Source: a virus
Strand: one strand, 5' to 3'
Length of the DNA stretch: 64,000 nt
IMG/VR virus record: IMGVR_UViG_3300023174_000064
Location: 82,038 to 146,037 of that record
Each line of letters starts with the position of its first letter. Within the stretch, counting starts at the first letter, position 1. Below the pieces are notes generated by a model. The model did not search any database and was not told where the DNA came from. It worked only from the letters and a program-made list of their open reading frames with translations. Of the stretch, positions 35,058-42,189 are shown one piece after another. The translations under genes were made by a program, and so were the position numbers.

Positions 35058-35065
35058 TATTTATA
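35058..35065 (-). promoter_or_regulatory. T4-type late promoter TATAAATA for Sm-like gene
   Basis: Exact match on the minus strand just downstream of the terminator of the HTH gene. Confidence 0.65.
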
Positions 35066-35068
35066 AAA

Positions 35069-35100
35069 AAAATCTGTCCTTTTTAAAGGGACAGATTTTC
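35069..35100 (-). terminator. Intrinsic terminator after HTH gene
   Basis: Stem AAATCTGTCC / GGACAGATTT followed by a T-run on the minus strand. Confidence 0.85.
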
Positions 35101-35126
35101 ATCGAAAAACTCAATCAAAATTTAAC

Positions 35127-35399
35127 TCAGCGAGTCTTGTAACGAGTACCGTCTGCACGGAACTTGAACACACGACGACCCGGATGAGTGTCCTTCATGA
35201 AGTATTGGGTACGACCGGTTGAACTCATACGAGTCTCAACGCTCCAGTTACCGAACTCTTCAACGATCTCGCGGATGTCGCTGATGGTTGCACGGAGGTT
35301 CTGCACGCCGAAACGAGCACGAGCCTCAGCAGCAGTCAGAGTACGGCCACGCTTGCTCAGATAGTTAATCACCTTGTTTTGCTTAGTAATAGTACGCAT
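35127..35399 (-). CDS. Helix-turn-helix (winged-helix-like) DNA-binding protein
   Basis: The 90-residue protein begins TITKQNKVINYLSKRGRTLT and AAEARARFGVQNLRATISDI, a helix-turn-helix with a recognition helix, then a wing-like strand (WSVETRMSSTGRTQYFM) and a basic tail. It has its own promoter, a leader with an inverted repeat (GGACATTCAG / TTCACTGTCC) and its own terminator. This monocistronic layout and the leader palindrome suggest autoregulation, but this is inference. Confidence 0.8.
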   Translation of the reverse strand: MRTITKQNKVINYLSKRGRTLTAAEARARFGVQNLRATISDIREIVEEFGNWSVETRMSSTGRTQYFMKDTHPGRRVFKFRADGTRYKTR

Positions 35400-35477
35400 A
35401 ATAAAACCTTTCTAGAAATTTTAGGACATTCAGTTATTACCATTCACTGTCCTGTGATGAATGGCTTACGTTTAGTA

Positions 35478-35505
35478 AATATACACCCAAAATAACGAGT
35501 GTCAA
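35478..35505 (-). promoter_or_regulatory. Sigma-70-type promoter, 16-bp spacer, for HTH gene
   Basis: The minus strand reads TTGACA, 16 bp, TATATT. The roughly 70-nt leader contains the inverted repeat described for the HTH gene. Confidence 0.7.
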
Positions 35506-35512
35506 GAAATAA

Positions 35513-35797
35513 TTAAATCTTTTCTGCGATTTCTCGCACCTTCATCCACTCTGGACGACGGTAATCATCCATGGGAGGAAATTGTGACTTCTTGAGAACT
35601 GGATGATTGAATGCTTGCTTCATGTCTGCCATGATCAAGTTAAGATCTTCAATATTAGCACCGAATACACTGGACTGACTCACAGTATGATCAATGGGTT
35701 CATCATCAATGTAATACACTTCATGAATACCATACCATGGAGTTTCATTAGTATCATCCACAATAATACGGTAATTCCAAGTTAATTTTCCACTCAT
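35513..35797 (-). CDS. Unknown protein, 94 aa
   Basis: Reads WNYRIIVDDTNETPWYGIHE, VYYIDDEPI, then a helical segment and PPMDDYRRPEWMKVREIAEK. A small alpha/beta protein of the 'WNYRVI...YGIHEVYYxx' type seen in many phages, function unknown. Its ATG overlaps the upstream stop by four bases. Confidence 0.78.
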   Translation of the reverse strand: MSGKLTWNYRIIVDDTNETPWYGIHEVYYIDDEPIDHTVSQSSVFGANIEDLNLIMADMKQAFNHPVLKKSQFPPMDDYRRPEWMKVREIAEKI

Positions 35798-36036
35798 TGC
35801 TTGTATTCCTTTCGTTCCTGATCACGCTTCTCGCAAATCAGTTGCCATTCCTTATCATCGTTTGGAAGATAAGTGGTGGCAGCAACATCAACTTCCACCA
35901 CAGTGGCTCGCCAACCGTCTGGAAGAACCACAACACTGCCGTGTTTCATTTCTTCGTTCATTCGTGTAACTTCTTGATTTAAAGAACGATTAGAAATTGT
36001 ATGATTTGGTCGAACTAGTAAAATCTTACGTGTCAT
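35794..36036 (-). CDS. Unknown protein, 80 aa
   Basis: Reads TRKILLVRPNHTISNRSLNQ and EEMKHGSVVVLPDGWRATVV, a small protein with possible SH3-like strand pattern in the middle and charged helix at the end. No family recognised. It starts on the last base of the PEP-CTERM-like gene and overlaps the next gene by four bases. Confidence 0.7.
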   Translation of the reverse strand: MTRKILLVRPNHTISNRSLNQEVTRMNEEMKHGSVVVLPDGWRATVVEVDVAATTYLPNDDKEWQLICEKRDQERKEYKQ

Positions 36037-36473
36037 TACTTTTTCCTTTTTCTAAACAGAGCCGCAATTCCTGCTGCCACAATTAATGTGAGTGAAGCAG
36101 GAGCAGGTACAGCCGCTGTTGTAGTGCCTTCAGAAGGAGTTAGTGGTACGCCCAAACAAAATCCTTCTACCTGATCAAACGCAACTGAAATACAAAACTG
36201 TTGATCAGACATCTGGTATGTTCCAACCAACTCGCCGTTTAGGTACAACTTATAGACCCAAAGACCAACAGCTTCTCCGGTAAACATGGTATCGCTGTAT
36301 GTTGCCAGCGGAACTGTATTACCGGAAATAGAACCACCAAATTCGGTGGCCATTGACAGGGCTGGCTTAAACTGAGGAGGCTGTGTATACGCTTGTGTGG
36401 TATACATTGATCCTTCGTATGCAGCCCTATGTGAGAACTGTCCTTGTCCGTAAAATGTAGATGTAAAACCCAT
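36036..36473 (-). CDS. Protein with PEP-CTERM-like C-terminus
   Basis: The 145-residue protein has a beta-rich body and ends with VPAPASLTLIVAAGIAALFR followed by KRKK. This tripartite tail (proline-containing signature, transmembrane helix, basic end) is the architecture of PEP-CTERM sorting signals processed by exosortases. The central region resembles small outer-surface proteins (YKLYLNGELVGTYQMS). No N-terminal signal peptide is visible, which is atypical. It may be host-acquired or may mimic host surface proteins. Confidence in the signal is moderate. Confidence 0.7.
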   Translation of the reverse strand: MGFTSTFYGQGQFSHRAAYEGSMYTTQAYTQPPQFKPALSMATEFGGSISGNTVPLATYSDTMFTGEAVGLWVYKLYLNGELVGTYQMSDQQFCISVAFDQVEGFCLGVPLTPSEGTTTAAVPAPASLTLIVAAGIAALFRKRKK

Positions 36474-36483
36474 AGTATTTAAG

Positions 36484-36566
36484 TAGGAGCGACAGGACTC
36501 GAACCTGCATGATCTTGCGACCAGAACGTTTTAAGCGTTCCGTGTATGCCATTCCACCACGCTCCC
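36484..36566 (-). tRNA. tRNA-Leu (UAA)
   Basis: Type-II cloverleaf with 5' GGGAGCGTGGTGGAATGG, anticodon loop CTTAAAA, a long variable arm, and T-arm CAGGTTCGAGTCCTG. Length 83 nt. Confidence 0.93.
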
Positions 36567-36571
36567 AAAAG

Positions 36572-36644
36572 TGCCCCCTGTAGGAATTGAACCTACGACC
36601 TATAGATTAAAAGTCTACTGCTCTACCAACTGAGCTAAGAGGGC
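36572..36644 (-). tRNA. tRNA-Lys (UUU)
   Basis: Cloverleaf with 5' GCCCTCTTAGCTCAG, anticodon loop CTTTTAA and T-arm GTAGGTTCAATTCCTAC. Length 73 nt. It is the first tRNA of the minus-strand series. Confidence 0.95.
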
Positions 36645-36664
36645 TATTCACTTGTAACTCACAT

Positions 36665-36692
36665 AATATAGCTCAGGATTTACGGGAGTCAA
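36665..36692 (-). promoter_or_regulatory. Sigma-70-type promoter for the tRNA/accessory run
   Basis: The minus strand reads TTGACT, 16 bp, TATATT, about 20 nt upstream of tRNA-Lys. Confidence 0.7.
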
Positions 36693-36695
36693 GAA

Positions 36696-37859
36696 TTATT
36701 TGTTATATGCTTGCGGATAGTAAGTGGGAAACCATTCTCCCCTTTTTTGTCTTTCACGAACAGCTTTGAATCCTGCTGGATCACCTTCTAATTCGCCTTC
36801 TGGTGTAATATTAAAAGCAAGACCAGCATCACTTTGAAACATTTTTTCCATTTGTTGCCTAGTTCTATTATCTGGTGGATGTAATAAACCAACCATACTA
36901 TCTATTGCGGCGGGAGCTGCAGCTGCCATACCACCTACAACCGCACTGCCTACGCCAGACATTAAAGCTAAAGTATCAGCAGAAATTGCACCCCGTCTTG
37001 CACCACTTGGAGGTGTTTGTGGTTTCGTGGGTGTGGATGCGGAAGCTGGTGTTTGTGTTGTAGTTGGGGTTACTGGTTTTGAAACTTCTATTGTGCCTGC
37101 TCTTAATGGTCCACTAGAATAACCTTCTATTGTGCCTGCTCTTAATGGTCCACTAGAATAACCTTCTATTGTGCCTGCTCTTAATGGTCCAGAAGAAATA
37201 TTTGCTGTTGCTTTTGTTGTCTGGGGGGCTAACACATGAGGAGAAAGTATAATTTTTTTGGGATCTCTTACATTAATTATTTCATGCGGGACAACTTCTC
37301 CAATTTTTTTATCATATGCTTTTATAGCGTCTATTCCTCTTTCATCTAAAGCACTTTGTATTCGTGCTAAATAGTCAGGGTTTTTTCTATCTTTAAAATT
37401 ATCTGGAATAGATATTCCCAATCGTTCGCCCACTGTTGGTATATTTTCTCCATAACCCATTTCTATTGGATTTTCTATATTAGCATACGCAGTAATAATT
37501 CTACTACCTGGTGCGTATGAATGTGTAGTTTTACTTGTTGGTGGTTTGAAAGGACGAAGATACCATGGTTGTTTTATTTCTATACTATTTGGTATTGTTG
37601 TCAGATAACGTTCAGCATAAGTTGGACTTGAAGTCCAATATTGTCCGGGACCCCATGTATTAGTACCAAGATTATTACTTATTCTTCCTGTTTCTGCAAA
37701 ATCAAAATTTGGTGTAGCAGACGTTCCACGATATAGTGGTTGAGGTAATCCGGTTTTAGGGTCTATAGCCTTTGTTCCTTTTAAACGGGTTAAAAGATCA
37801 TTTACATAATTATTAAATGAATTATCAGATTCTGATAAAAATTGAATAAAGCTTTTCAT
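36696..37859 (-). CDS. Head-targeted ADP-ribosyltransferase-like protein
   Basis: The 387-residue protein starts MKSFIQFLSE, with the prohead-protease motif L-S-E at residues 8-10. The catalytic-like region has PLYRGTS (R44), then WGPGQYWTSSPTYAERY (about 69-85), then IITAYANIENPIEM, ERGIDAIKAY and EVVPHEI. This resembles phage ADP-ribosyltransferase modules. Proline-rich repeats (three copies of SSGPLRAGTIE) and a hydrophobic stretch follow. T4 Alt is a precedent for a packaged ADP-ribosyltransferase. The start at 37859 is chosen because the TATAAATA at 37865-37872 ends 5 nt before it. Confidence 0.75.
   Translation of the reverse strand: MKSFIQFLSESDNSFNNYVNDLLTRLKGTKAIDPKTGLPQPLYRGTSATPNFDFAETGRISNNLGTNTWGPGQYWTSSPTYAERYLTTIPNSIEIKQPWYLRPFKPPTSKTTHSYAPGSRIITAYANIENPIEMGYGENIPTVGERLGISIPDNFKDRKNPDYLARIQSALDERGIDAIKAYDKKIGEVVPHEIINVRDPKKIILSPHVLAPQTTKATANISSGPLRAGTIEGYSSGPLRAGTIEGYSSGPLRAGTIEVSKPVTPTTTQTPASASTPTKPQTPPSGARRGAISADTLALMSGVGSAVVGGMAAAAPAAIDSMVGLLHPPDNRTRQQMEKMFQSDAGLAFNITPEGELEGDPAGFKAVRERQKRGEWFPTYYPQAYNK
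37085..37192. repeat. Tandem 39-bp repeat in ART-like gene
   Basis: Two full copies and a partial third copy encode SSGPLRAGTIE linkers. Perfect or near-perfect units imply recent expansion or contraction. Confidence 0.9.
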
Positions 37860-37864
37860 ACTAA

Positions 37865-37872
37865 TATTTATA
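37865..37872 (-). promoter_or_regulatory. T4-type late promoter TATAAATA, leaderless
   Basis: Exact match with 5 nt between its last base and the ATG at 37859. Predicted transcript starts at or next to the start codon. Confidence 0.7.
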
Positions 37873-37874
37873 AT

Positions 37875-37906
37875 AAAAAACCTCACTTTTACGTGAGGTT
37901 TTTTAA
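37875..37906. terminator. Bidirectional terminator
   Basis: Stem AACCTCAC / GTGAGGTT with A- and T-runs on both sides. It separates the 53-aa basic protein unit from the ART-like gene. Between 37907 and 38000 I see only a short hairpin (CTGAAG / CTTCAG). Confidence 0.85.
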
Positions 37907-38000
37907 GAGTTATTTGTACGATTCTGTTAGACTCTAATCACAGACAACGCTGAAGTTGTAGCACCTTCAGAAAGCTTTTATAATATAAAATAAAGTGTCT

Positions 38001-38162
38001 TTAATAATTCTTAGCAATACTAGGAAGACGACCAAGCCGTTCTAGGGCTTCGCGGGTCTTCTTCTTGGCATTTTCAGCAATAGCAAGTTGACGATCTCGC
38101 GTAGCATTACGCTTACGCTTACGGTGCTTCATGAAAACTTTACGAGTAGGTGTGTTAGCCAT
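38001..38162 (-). CDS. Small basic protein, 53 aa
   Basis: Reads ANTPTRKVFMKHRKRKRNAT then RDRQLAIAENAKKKTREAL. Very arginine/lysine-rich, likely nucleic-acid binding. It has its own host-type promoter at 38170-38197. Confidence 0.75.
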   Translation of the reverse strand: MANTPTRKVFMKHRKRKRNATRDRQLAIAENAKKKTREALERLGRLPSIAKNY

Positions 38163-38169
38163 AATGTTT

Positions 38170-38197
38170 ATTATATACTACGGTTTAAACAAGTCAA
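38170..38197 (-). promoter_or_regulatory. Sigma-70-type promoter, 16-bp spacer
   Basis: The minus strand reads TTGACT, 16 bp, TATAAT, 7 nt upstream of the 53-aa gene start, so near-leaderless. Confidence 0.7.
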
Positions 38198-38429
38198 ATA
38201 ATTTATCCCAAAATCTTTTAATAAAATTTGGAAATCCTAGAGGTCCTCGTTGTAGGCTGTACTGCCAACCAGACAGATCTGTGGCTCTCATAAACTCTTC
38301 GGCACTCATTCTGGAGGACTGAGTGGAAATGCTTCTCCACAGCTTAACTTCATTAGACAACACCTTGATCTGCTTTAACAGCAGTTCTTGGTATTGTGTA
38401 TGAAGGTCTCGGCAGTTTTTATCACACAT
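38178..38429 (-). CDS. Unknown protein, 83 aa
   Basis: Reads CDKNCRDLHTQYQELLLKQI, then SRMSAEEFMRATDLSGWQYS and an amphipathic C-terminus NFIKRFWDKLFDLFKP. Function unknown. It begins on the last base of the GMP reductase gene, so it is coupled to it. Confidence 0.7.
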   Translation of the reverse strand: MCDKNCRDLHTQYQELLLKQIKVLSNEVKLWRSISTQSSRMSAEEFMRATDLSGWQYSLQRGPLGFPNFIKRFWDKLFDLFKP

Positions 38430-39487
38430 TATGAAAAGATCGTATTAATTTGTCGGTTCACTCGTATAAACGTAGTACACTTTGGAAGATCCTTGAGACG
38501 AGCCGCACCAACGTATGTGCAAGCAGAACGAACACCACCAAGAATTTGTTGCATCACACCAGCCACAGGGCCTGCTGGTTCAACAAACACTCGCTTTCCT
38601 TCTGCTGCACGATATGTTGCCACTCCTCCAGAACGCTTCTCCATTGCTGCTGCTGAGGACATCCCGTAGAACTCCTTGCCCTCGTCTGTCAGCTCGCCTG
38701 CTGATTCGTCTGTACCAGCAAACATTCCACCAATCATAACAAAATCTGCACCCGCTCCAAATGCCTTGGCTACATCACCAGGACAGGTACAACCACCGTC
38801 CGATATCACGTAACCACCCAATCCGTGTGCGGCATCAGCACACTCCATGATGCACGACAGTTGCGGATAGCCAACACCAGCAACCTTGCGAGTCGTGCAG
38901 ACTGATCCAGGACCAATACCAATCTTTACAATATTTGCTCCTGCAAGAATCAGTGCTTCAGTCATTTCTCGTGTCACAACATTTCCAGCAATCAGAATAT
39001 GATCCGGAAACAATCCACGAATAGTACGAACATAATTCACAAACTTTTCAGTGTACCCGTTTGCCACATCAATACAAATAAATTTGATGGACTTATGCTT
39101 GTTTAGAATTCGTTCAGCCTTTTGAATTTCTTCCATGCTGGAATTCATGTCACCCATGCCCATGGTGTACACCACATTAGGTGGCCAGTTCACATGATCC
39201 GTGATCCAACCGTACATAAAGTTGTCCCATTCGGCTTCTGTGTAATATTTGTGAATACCACACAGTGCATTATATTCTGCTAGGCTGTCAGCCATTTGAA
39301 ACGTACCAACTGTGTCCATGTTGGCAGCAACAATCGGCACACCAGTCCATTCTTGTTCCATATTGTCTGGAAGTTTAAACGTAAACTTGCGTGCCACATC
39401 AACTTTACTGCGACTGTCAAGATTACTGCGCTTTGGGCGAATCAGAACGTCGGCAAAATCCAGCTTGATATCATCTTCAATCTTCAT
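38429..39487 (-). CDS. guaC: GMP reductase / IMPDH-family enzyme
   Basis: The 352-residue TIM barrel starts [20 protein letters not shown] and has the catalytic loop [20 protein letters not shown] with cysteine near residue 197, then [20 protein letters not shown] and [14 protein letters not shown]. The [12 protein letters not shown] form and the absence of CBS domains favour GMP reductase (GMP + NADPH to IMP) over IMP dehydrogenase. It would redirect purine nucleotides during infection. Promoter TTGACT-17 bp-TAAATT lies upstream. Confidence 0.9.
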   Translation of the reverse strand: MKIEDDIKLDFADVLIRPKRSNLDSRSKVDVARKFTFKLPDNMEQEWTGVPIVAANMDTVGTFQMADSLAEYNALCGIHKYYTEAEWDNFMYGWITDHVNWPPNVVYTMGMGDMNSSMEEIQKAERILNKHKSIKFICIDVANGYTEKFVNYVRTIRGLFPDHILIAGNVVTREMTEALILAGANIVKIGIGPGSVCTTRKVAGVGYPQLSCIMECADAAHGLGGYVISDGGCTCPGDVAKAFGAGADFVMIGGMFAGTDESAGELTDEGKEFYGMSSAAAMEKRSGGVATYRAAEGKRVFVEPAGPVAGVMQQILGGVRSACTYVGAARLKDLPKCTTFIRVNRQINTIFS

Positions 39488-39493
39488 AATAAC

Positions 39494-39522
39494 AATTTAC
39501 TCCAAAAAAGTCACACAGTCAA
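39494..39522 (-). promoter_or_regulatory. Sigma-70-type promoter for GMP reductase
   Basis: The minus strand reads TTGACT, 17 bp, TAAATT, 6 nt before the start codon, which again predicts a leaderless mRNA. Confidence 0.55.
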
Positions 39523-39532
39523 GTAAAAAACA

Positions 39533-39772
39533 TTATTTTCCGCCAGCAGCGTAGTAACCAGAGATGGCAGAACGCAGTTTAGTCATGATTTTTGCCAAAT
39601 TACGCCAATCTTTTTGATCAAGCAGATACTCTTCGTACATACCAAGCACTTCAGCAGCAGTTTCGGCCAATTTTTGTGAAGTTTTTTCGAGAAGTTCTGA
39701 TTTTTTCTCTTCAGGCATTGGTAGATCCCCTTGTGGTTCTGGTTTTTTCTTATTGGATGTCAGTTTTTTCAT
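39533..39772 (-). CDS. Unknown helical protein, 79 aa
   Basis: Reads LLEKTSQKLAETAAEVLGMY, then QKDWRNLAKIMTKLRSAISG, with a lysine/proline-rich N-terminus. A helical, possibly scaffold-like protein. It overlaps the upstream gene by 23 nt. Confidence 0.65.
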   Translation of the reverse strand: MKKLTSNKKKPEPQGDLPMPEEKKSELLEKTSQKLAETAAEVLGMYEEYLLDQKDWRNLAKIMTKLRSAISGYYAAGGK

Positions 39773-40187
39773 TTCTGATCAATTTAAAAACGCGATTTGG
39801 GTAAAAACTTCTCCACTCACTAGCATCTAAGTCCCAAACTGCCATAACTCCTTGTCTATTGTATTTAGTTGCAACCGGATCTTTATCTTGCAGAGTACAT
39901 CTCATGCGTCTCATGGTTCCGTCAGTGATTTTATAAAAGAAAAGAGTGCAAACTCCTTCATTTAATTGTTCATCAATTTCGGTTGGTGAAGGATTTATTA
40001 TTTCAACAGGAGTTTTATCTTTTCTTTCCTGAATTTCTGCTAAAGATTGATCAACAAACTTTAATTCACCAATAGTTCGTAAAATTTTATTTTCACTTTT
40101 GGCAAATTTACCACTAGCATCTCGCGGTTGGAGTGCTTTTGACCACATTCCAGAAAAATCTAATGGATTTTTTTTAAATTTTGCCAT
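39750..40187 (-). CDS. Protein with DUF2693-like SH3 domain
   Basis: The 145-residue protein (start ATG 40187) has a basic N-terminus (AKFKKNPLDFSGMWSKALQP). Its C-terminal half has the pattern GVCTLFFYKITDGTMRRMRC then GVMAVWDLDASEWRSFYPNR, typical of DUF2693-like small phage domains. A longer ORF to 40286 overlaps the metallopeptidase gene. A second protein with this domain is at 59291-59560. Function unknown. Confidence 0.7.
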   Translation of the reverse strand: MAKFKKNPLDFSGMWSKALQPRDASGKFAKSENKILRTIGELKFVDQSLAEIQERKDKTPVEIINPSPTEIDEQLNEGVCTLFFYKITDGTMRRMRCTLQDKDPVATKYNRQGVMAVWDLDASEWRSFYPNRVFKLIRNEKTDIQ

Positions 40188-40188
40188 T

Positions 40189-40560
40189 TTATTCGTAAAA
40201 ATCCGGATTTTTCTTTCCGTATAGCCGAATAATTTGACCTGCAGTTGCGTTTGCTTCGTTTTCGCAGTCAGAACCTGTGTCGCCATTCAGTTCTTCACCG
40301 TTCACGTTTTGTTTGTGGTGTACAAGTTCGTGTGCAAGTGATCTGGCAACATCAAAAAGTGCTCGACCTTTGGCGTAAACTTTGATATTTTTAGTGTTTG
40401 GGCAATAATTTGCCGTTGTCATGTTGCCGTCTCGTACTTGCACCAATTCAATTTTTGGTGTATCTTGTAATTTCAGATGATCACAAGCAAATTGAACAAA
40501 ATCGTCCAATTTTTCTTCCAACAACATGGTGGTTTTTAGATATTCGTTGAATCCTAACAT
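40189..40560 (-). CDS. HExxH zinc metallopeptidase, possible head protein
   Basis: The 123-residue protein has HELVHHKQ at residues 77-84, with a downstream acidic segment CENEANATAGQIIRLYG that can supply the third zinc ligand, the layout of small zincin peptidases. The N-terminus MLGFNEYLKTTMLLEE differs from the ten-residue tag shared by neighbours, though LLE at 13-15 could serve as a cleavage site. A TATAAATA promoter lies 8 nt upstream. It may cut a host or structural protein. Confidence 0.75.
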   Translation of the reverse strand: MLGFNEYLKTTMLLEEKLDDFVQFACDHLKLQDTPKIELVQVRDGNMTTANYCPNTKNIKVYAKGRALFDVARSLAHELVHHKQNVNGEELNGDTGSDCENEANATAGQIIRLYGKKNPDFYE

Positions 40561-40568
40561 GACTCTAG

Positions 40569-40576
40569 TATTTATA
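40569..40576 (-). promoter_or_regulatory. T4-type late promoter TATAAATA for metallopeptidase
   Basis: Exact match, 8 nt before the ATG at 40560. Confidence 0.7.
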
Positions 40577-40593
40577 GAAAGCTAAATATTGGT

Positions 40594-41214
40594 ATGAAAT
40601 CATTTTTACAACACCTTCAAGAACGTTCTTTATTGGCTCCCATGATGTTGTCTGCTGCAATTGGTGCAGGAACTCCTCCAGAAGAACCACCACCAACAAC
40701 CACTACCACTACGACAACAAAACCCACAGAACCAAAAAAACCAAAAACAGTTACTACACAACAGTACGCAACAGATAATGCAGCAAAAAATGGTATTTTG
40801 CAATCTGAAGATTTAACTCTTGTTGGAAATTTACAAAATCCAACACCATGGAATGATAAATTTGGAGAAAAGCCGTGGTATTTTGGTAAAGCTTATTTAA
40901 ATCCACAAGCAGCAAGTGCATTTAAAAGAATGGATGACGATTACTATAAAGAAACCGGAAAACGTATAGGCATTAATAGTGCTTATAGAAGCCGACAACA
41001 GCAAGCAATGTTTGGTGGAAAATATGATGTTGCTGCTCAACCTGGGAAGTCTAGACACGGGCTAGGATTAGCGTTAGATGTTCAACCAGGAACTCCAGAA
41101 TTTAATTGGATGAAATCACGAGGTGGCAATTACGGTTGGAAATGGATGAATATTAAGAATGATGCTTGCCACTTTGGATACTGTGGAAACATGGAAGTTC
41201 CAGATAAAGATTAA
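40594..41214 (+). CDS. Head-targeted M15-type peptidase
   Basis: The 206-residue protein starts MKSFLQHLQE (L-Q-E at 8-10), then a hydrophobic run and a threonine/proline-rich linker. The C-terminal domain has RIGINSAYRSRQQQAMF, SRHGLGLALDV (SxHxxGxAxD zinc motif) and KNDACHFGYCG. This matches the D-Ala-D-Ala carboxypeptidase/L-Ala-D-Glu endopeptidase (M15) fold, which cuts peptidoglycan stem peptides. A packaged cell-wall hydrolase is unusual. It is on the plus strand, opposite to its cluster neighbours. Confidence 0.82.
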   Translation: MKSFLQHLQERSLLAPMMLSAAIGAGTPPEEPPPTTTTTTTTKPTEPKKPKTVTTQQYATDNAAKNGILQSEDLTLVGNLQNPTPWNDKFGEKPWYFGKAYLNPQAASAFKRMDDDYYKETGKRIGINSAYRSRQQQAMFGGKYDVAAQPGKSRHGLGLALDVQPGTPEFNWMKSRGGNYGWKWMNIKNDACHFGYCGNMEVPDKD

Positions 41215-41219
41215 TTAAA

Positions 41220-41295
41220 TTAAATAATAATTCCACGTTGACGTAATTTAAATTTCATCCAATCGTTGGCATTTTCAAAAACGGTTTTAACTGGT
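41220..41295 (-). other. Probable frameshifted 3' extension of the 41296-42144 gene
   Basis: Continuous coding of about 33 residues follows the A8 run in the alternate frame, ending with TAA at 41220-41222. Confidence rests on the coherent amino-acid sequence and on convergent placement against the M15 gene stop at 41214. Confidence 0.6.
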
Positions 41296-42144
41296 TCATA
41301 ACTTACTTTTGCTGGTTTTTTTTACTTCTTTTCTAGCTTTTATAATTTCTTTCATGCTCATTCCTGGTATTGCAGAGTGAACAAGTTTAGAGAGCAGGGC
41401 GTCTTCTTTGGCTTGAAATTTTATATCCCCTTTTTGTTTTTTCTCTCCCTCATCATAAACACCAGATAAAGCTCGTATTGTTGCTTCCTGATCTTTAGTT
41501 TGTATTCCTAACTGTGTTAAATGTTTTCCTATGTAATATTTGCTTGTTGGTACTGTGGAAAATCTTTTAACTCTATCTCCGTGAACTAATGTGATAACAT
41601 CAATTCCTTCTCTTCTATGATGAGCCGCCAATCCCATTTTTGCTCTTTGAGTATCTTCTTTTCCTAGTGGAGTTCTAGAAGAAACTTTTCCTTCTTTTGG
41701 GGGAACAGGCTTAACTCCTTGTTGTTGTAATTCTTTAGAAAGCCGTGTGGATGAAACAAGAGCGGGTCTAGGTCCACGTGAAAGAACTCCCCCTTTTATT
41801 TCCTCTCCAGTACGTCTAAATGTGGTTGGTGAAGATCTGTCCGTTTTAGATCCAACTTCTTCAAAAGAAACGTCCAATTCTCCTTTAGCCCCAGGTCTAC
41901 TAACTTTAACTACCCAACTACCAGATCCATTTTTATGTGGTATTGTGTGAGTATAATCGTGCTCATGACGATCAACATAAAAGTGCTTGTGTATATCTTT
42001 AAAAAATGCGTCTTTATTTTGTTGTGTAATTTTGTGACCTTCGTAAGAATATAATTCACCTATTGTATCCGCAGCACCGACCATCTGTGCTTCATCACCC
42101 GATTCTCTAGAGGATAAAATAGGTTGTCTAGTTATTTTGCTCAT
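41296..42144 (-). CDS. Unknown protein with a likely frameshifted C-terminus
   Basis: The 282-residue protein (SKITRQPILSSRESGDEAQM onward) has a basic C-terminal helix. Its frame ends just after a run of eight A on the coding strand (41316-41323). If one A is removed, the frame continues in good codon style as PAKVSYEPVKTVFENANDWM then KFKLRQRGIII and stops at 41220. Either a programmed frameshift or a sequence error in the homopolymer is likely. No function recognised. It lacks the ten-residue tag of its neighbours. Confidence 0.7.
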   Translation of the reverse strand: MSKITRQPILSSRESGDEAQMVGAADTIGELYSYEGHKITQQNKDAFFKDIHKHFYVDRHEHDYTHTIPHKNGSGSWVVKVSRPGAKGELDVSFEEVGSKTDRSSPTTFRRTGEEIKGGVLSRGPRPALVSSTRLSKELQQQGVKPVPPKEGKVSSRTPLGKEDTQRAKMGLAAHHRREGIDVITLVHGDRVKRFSTVPTSKYYIGKHLTQLGIQTKDQEATIRALSGVYDEGEKKQKGDIKFQAKEDALLSKLVHSAIPGMSMKEIIKARKEVKKTSKSKL

Positions 42145-42189
42145 TTGGGTTGATTAAATACTGTTATTATAAACTGAATAAAAGCATTT

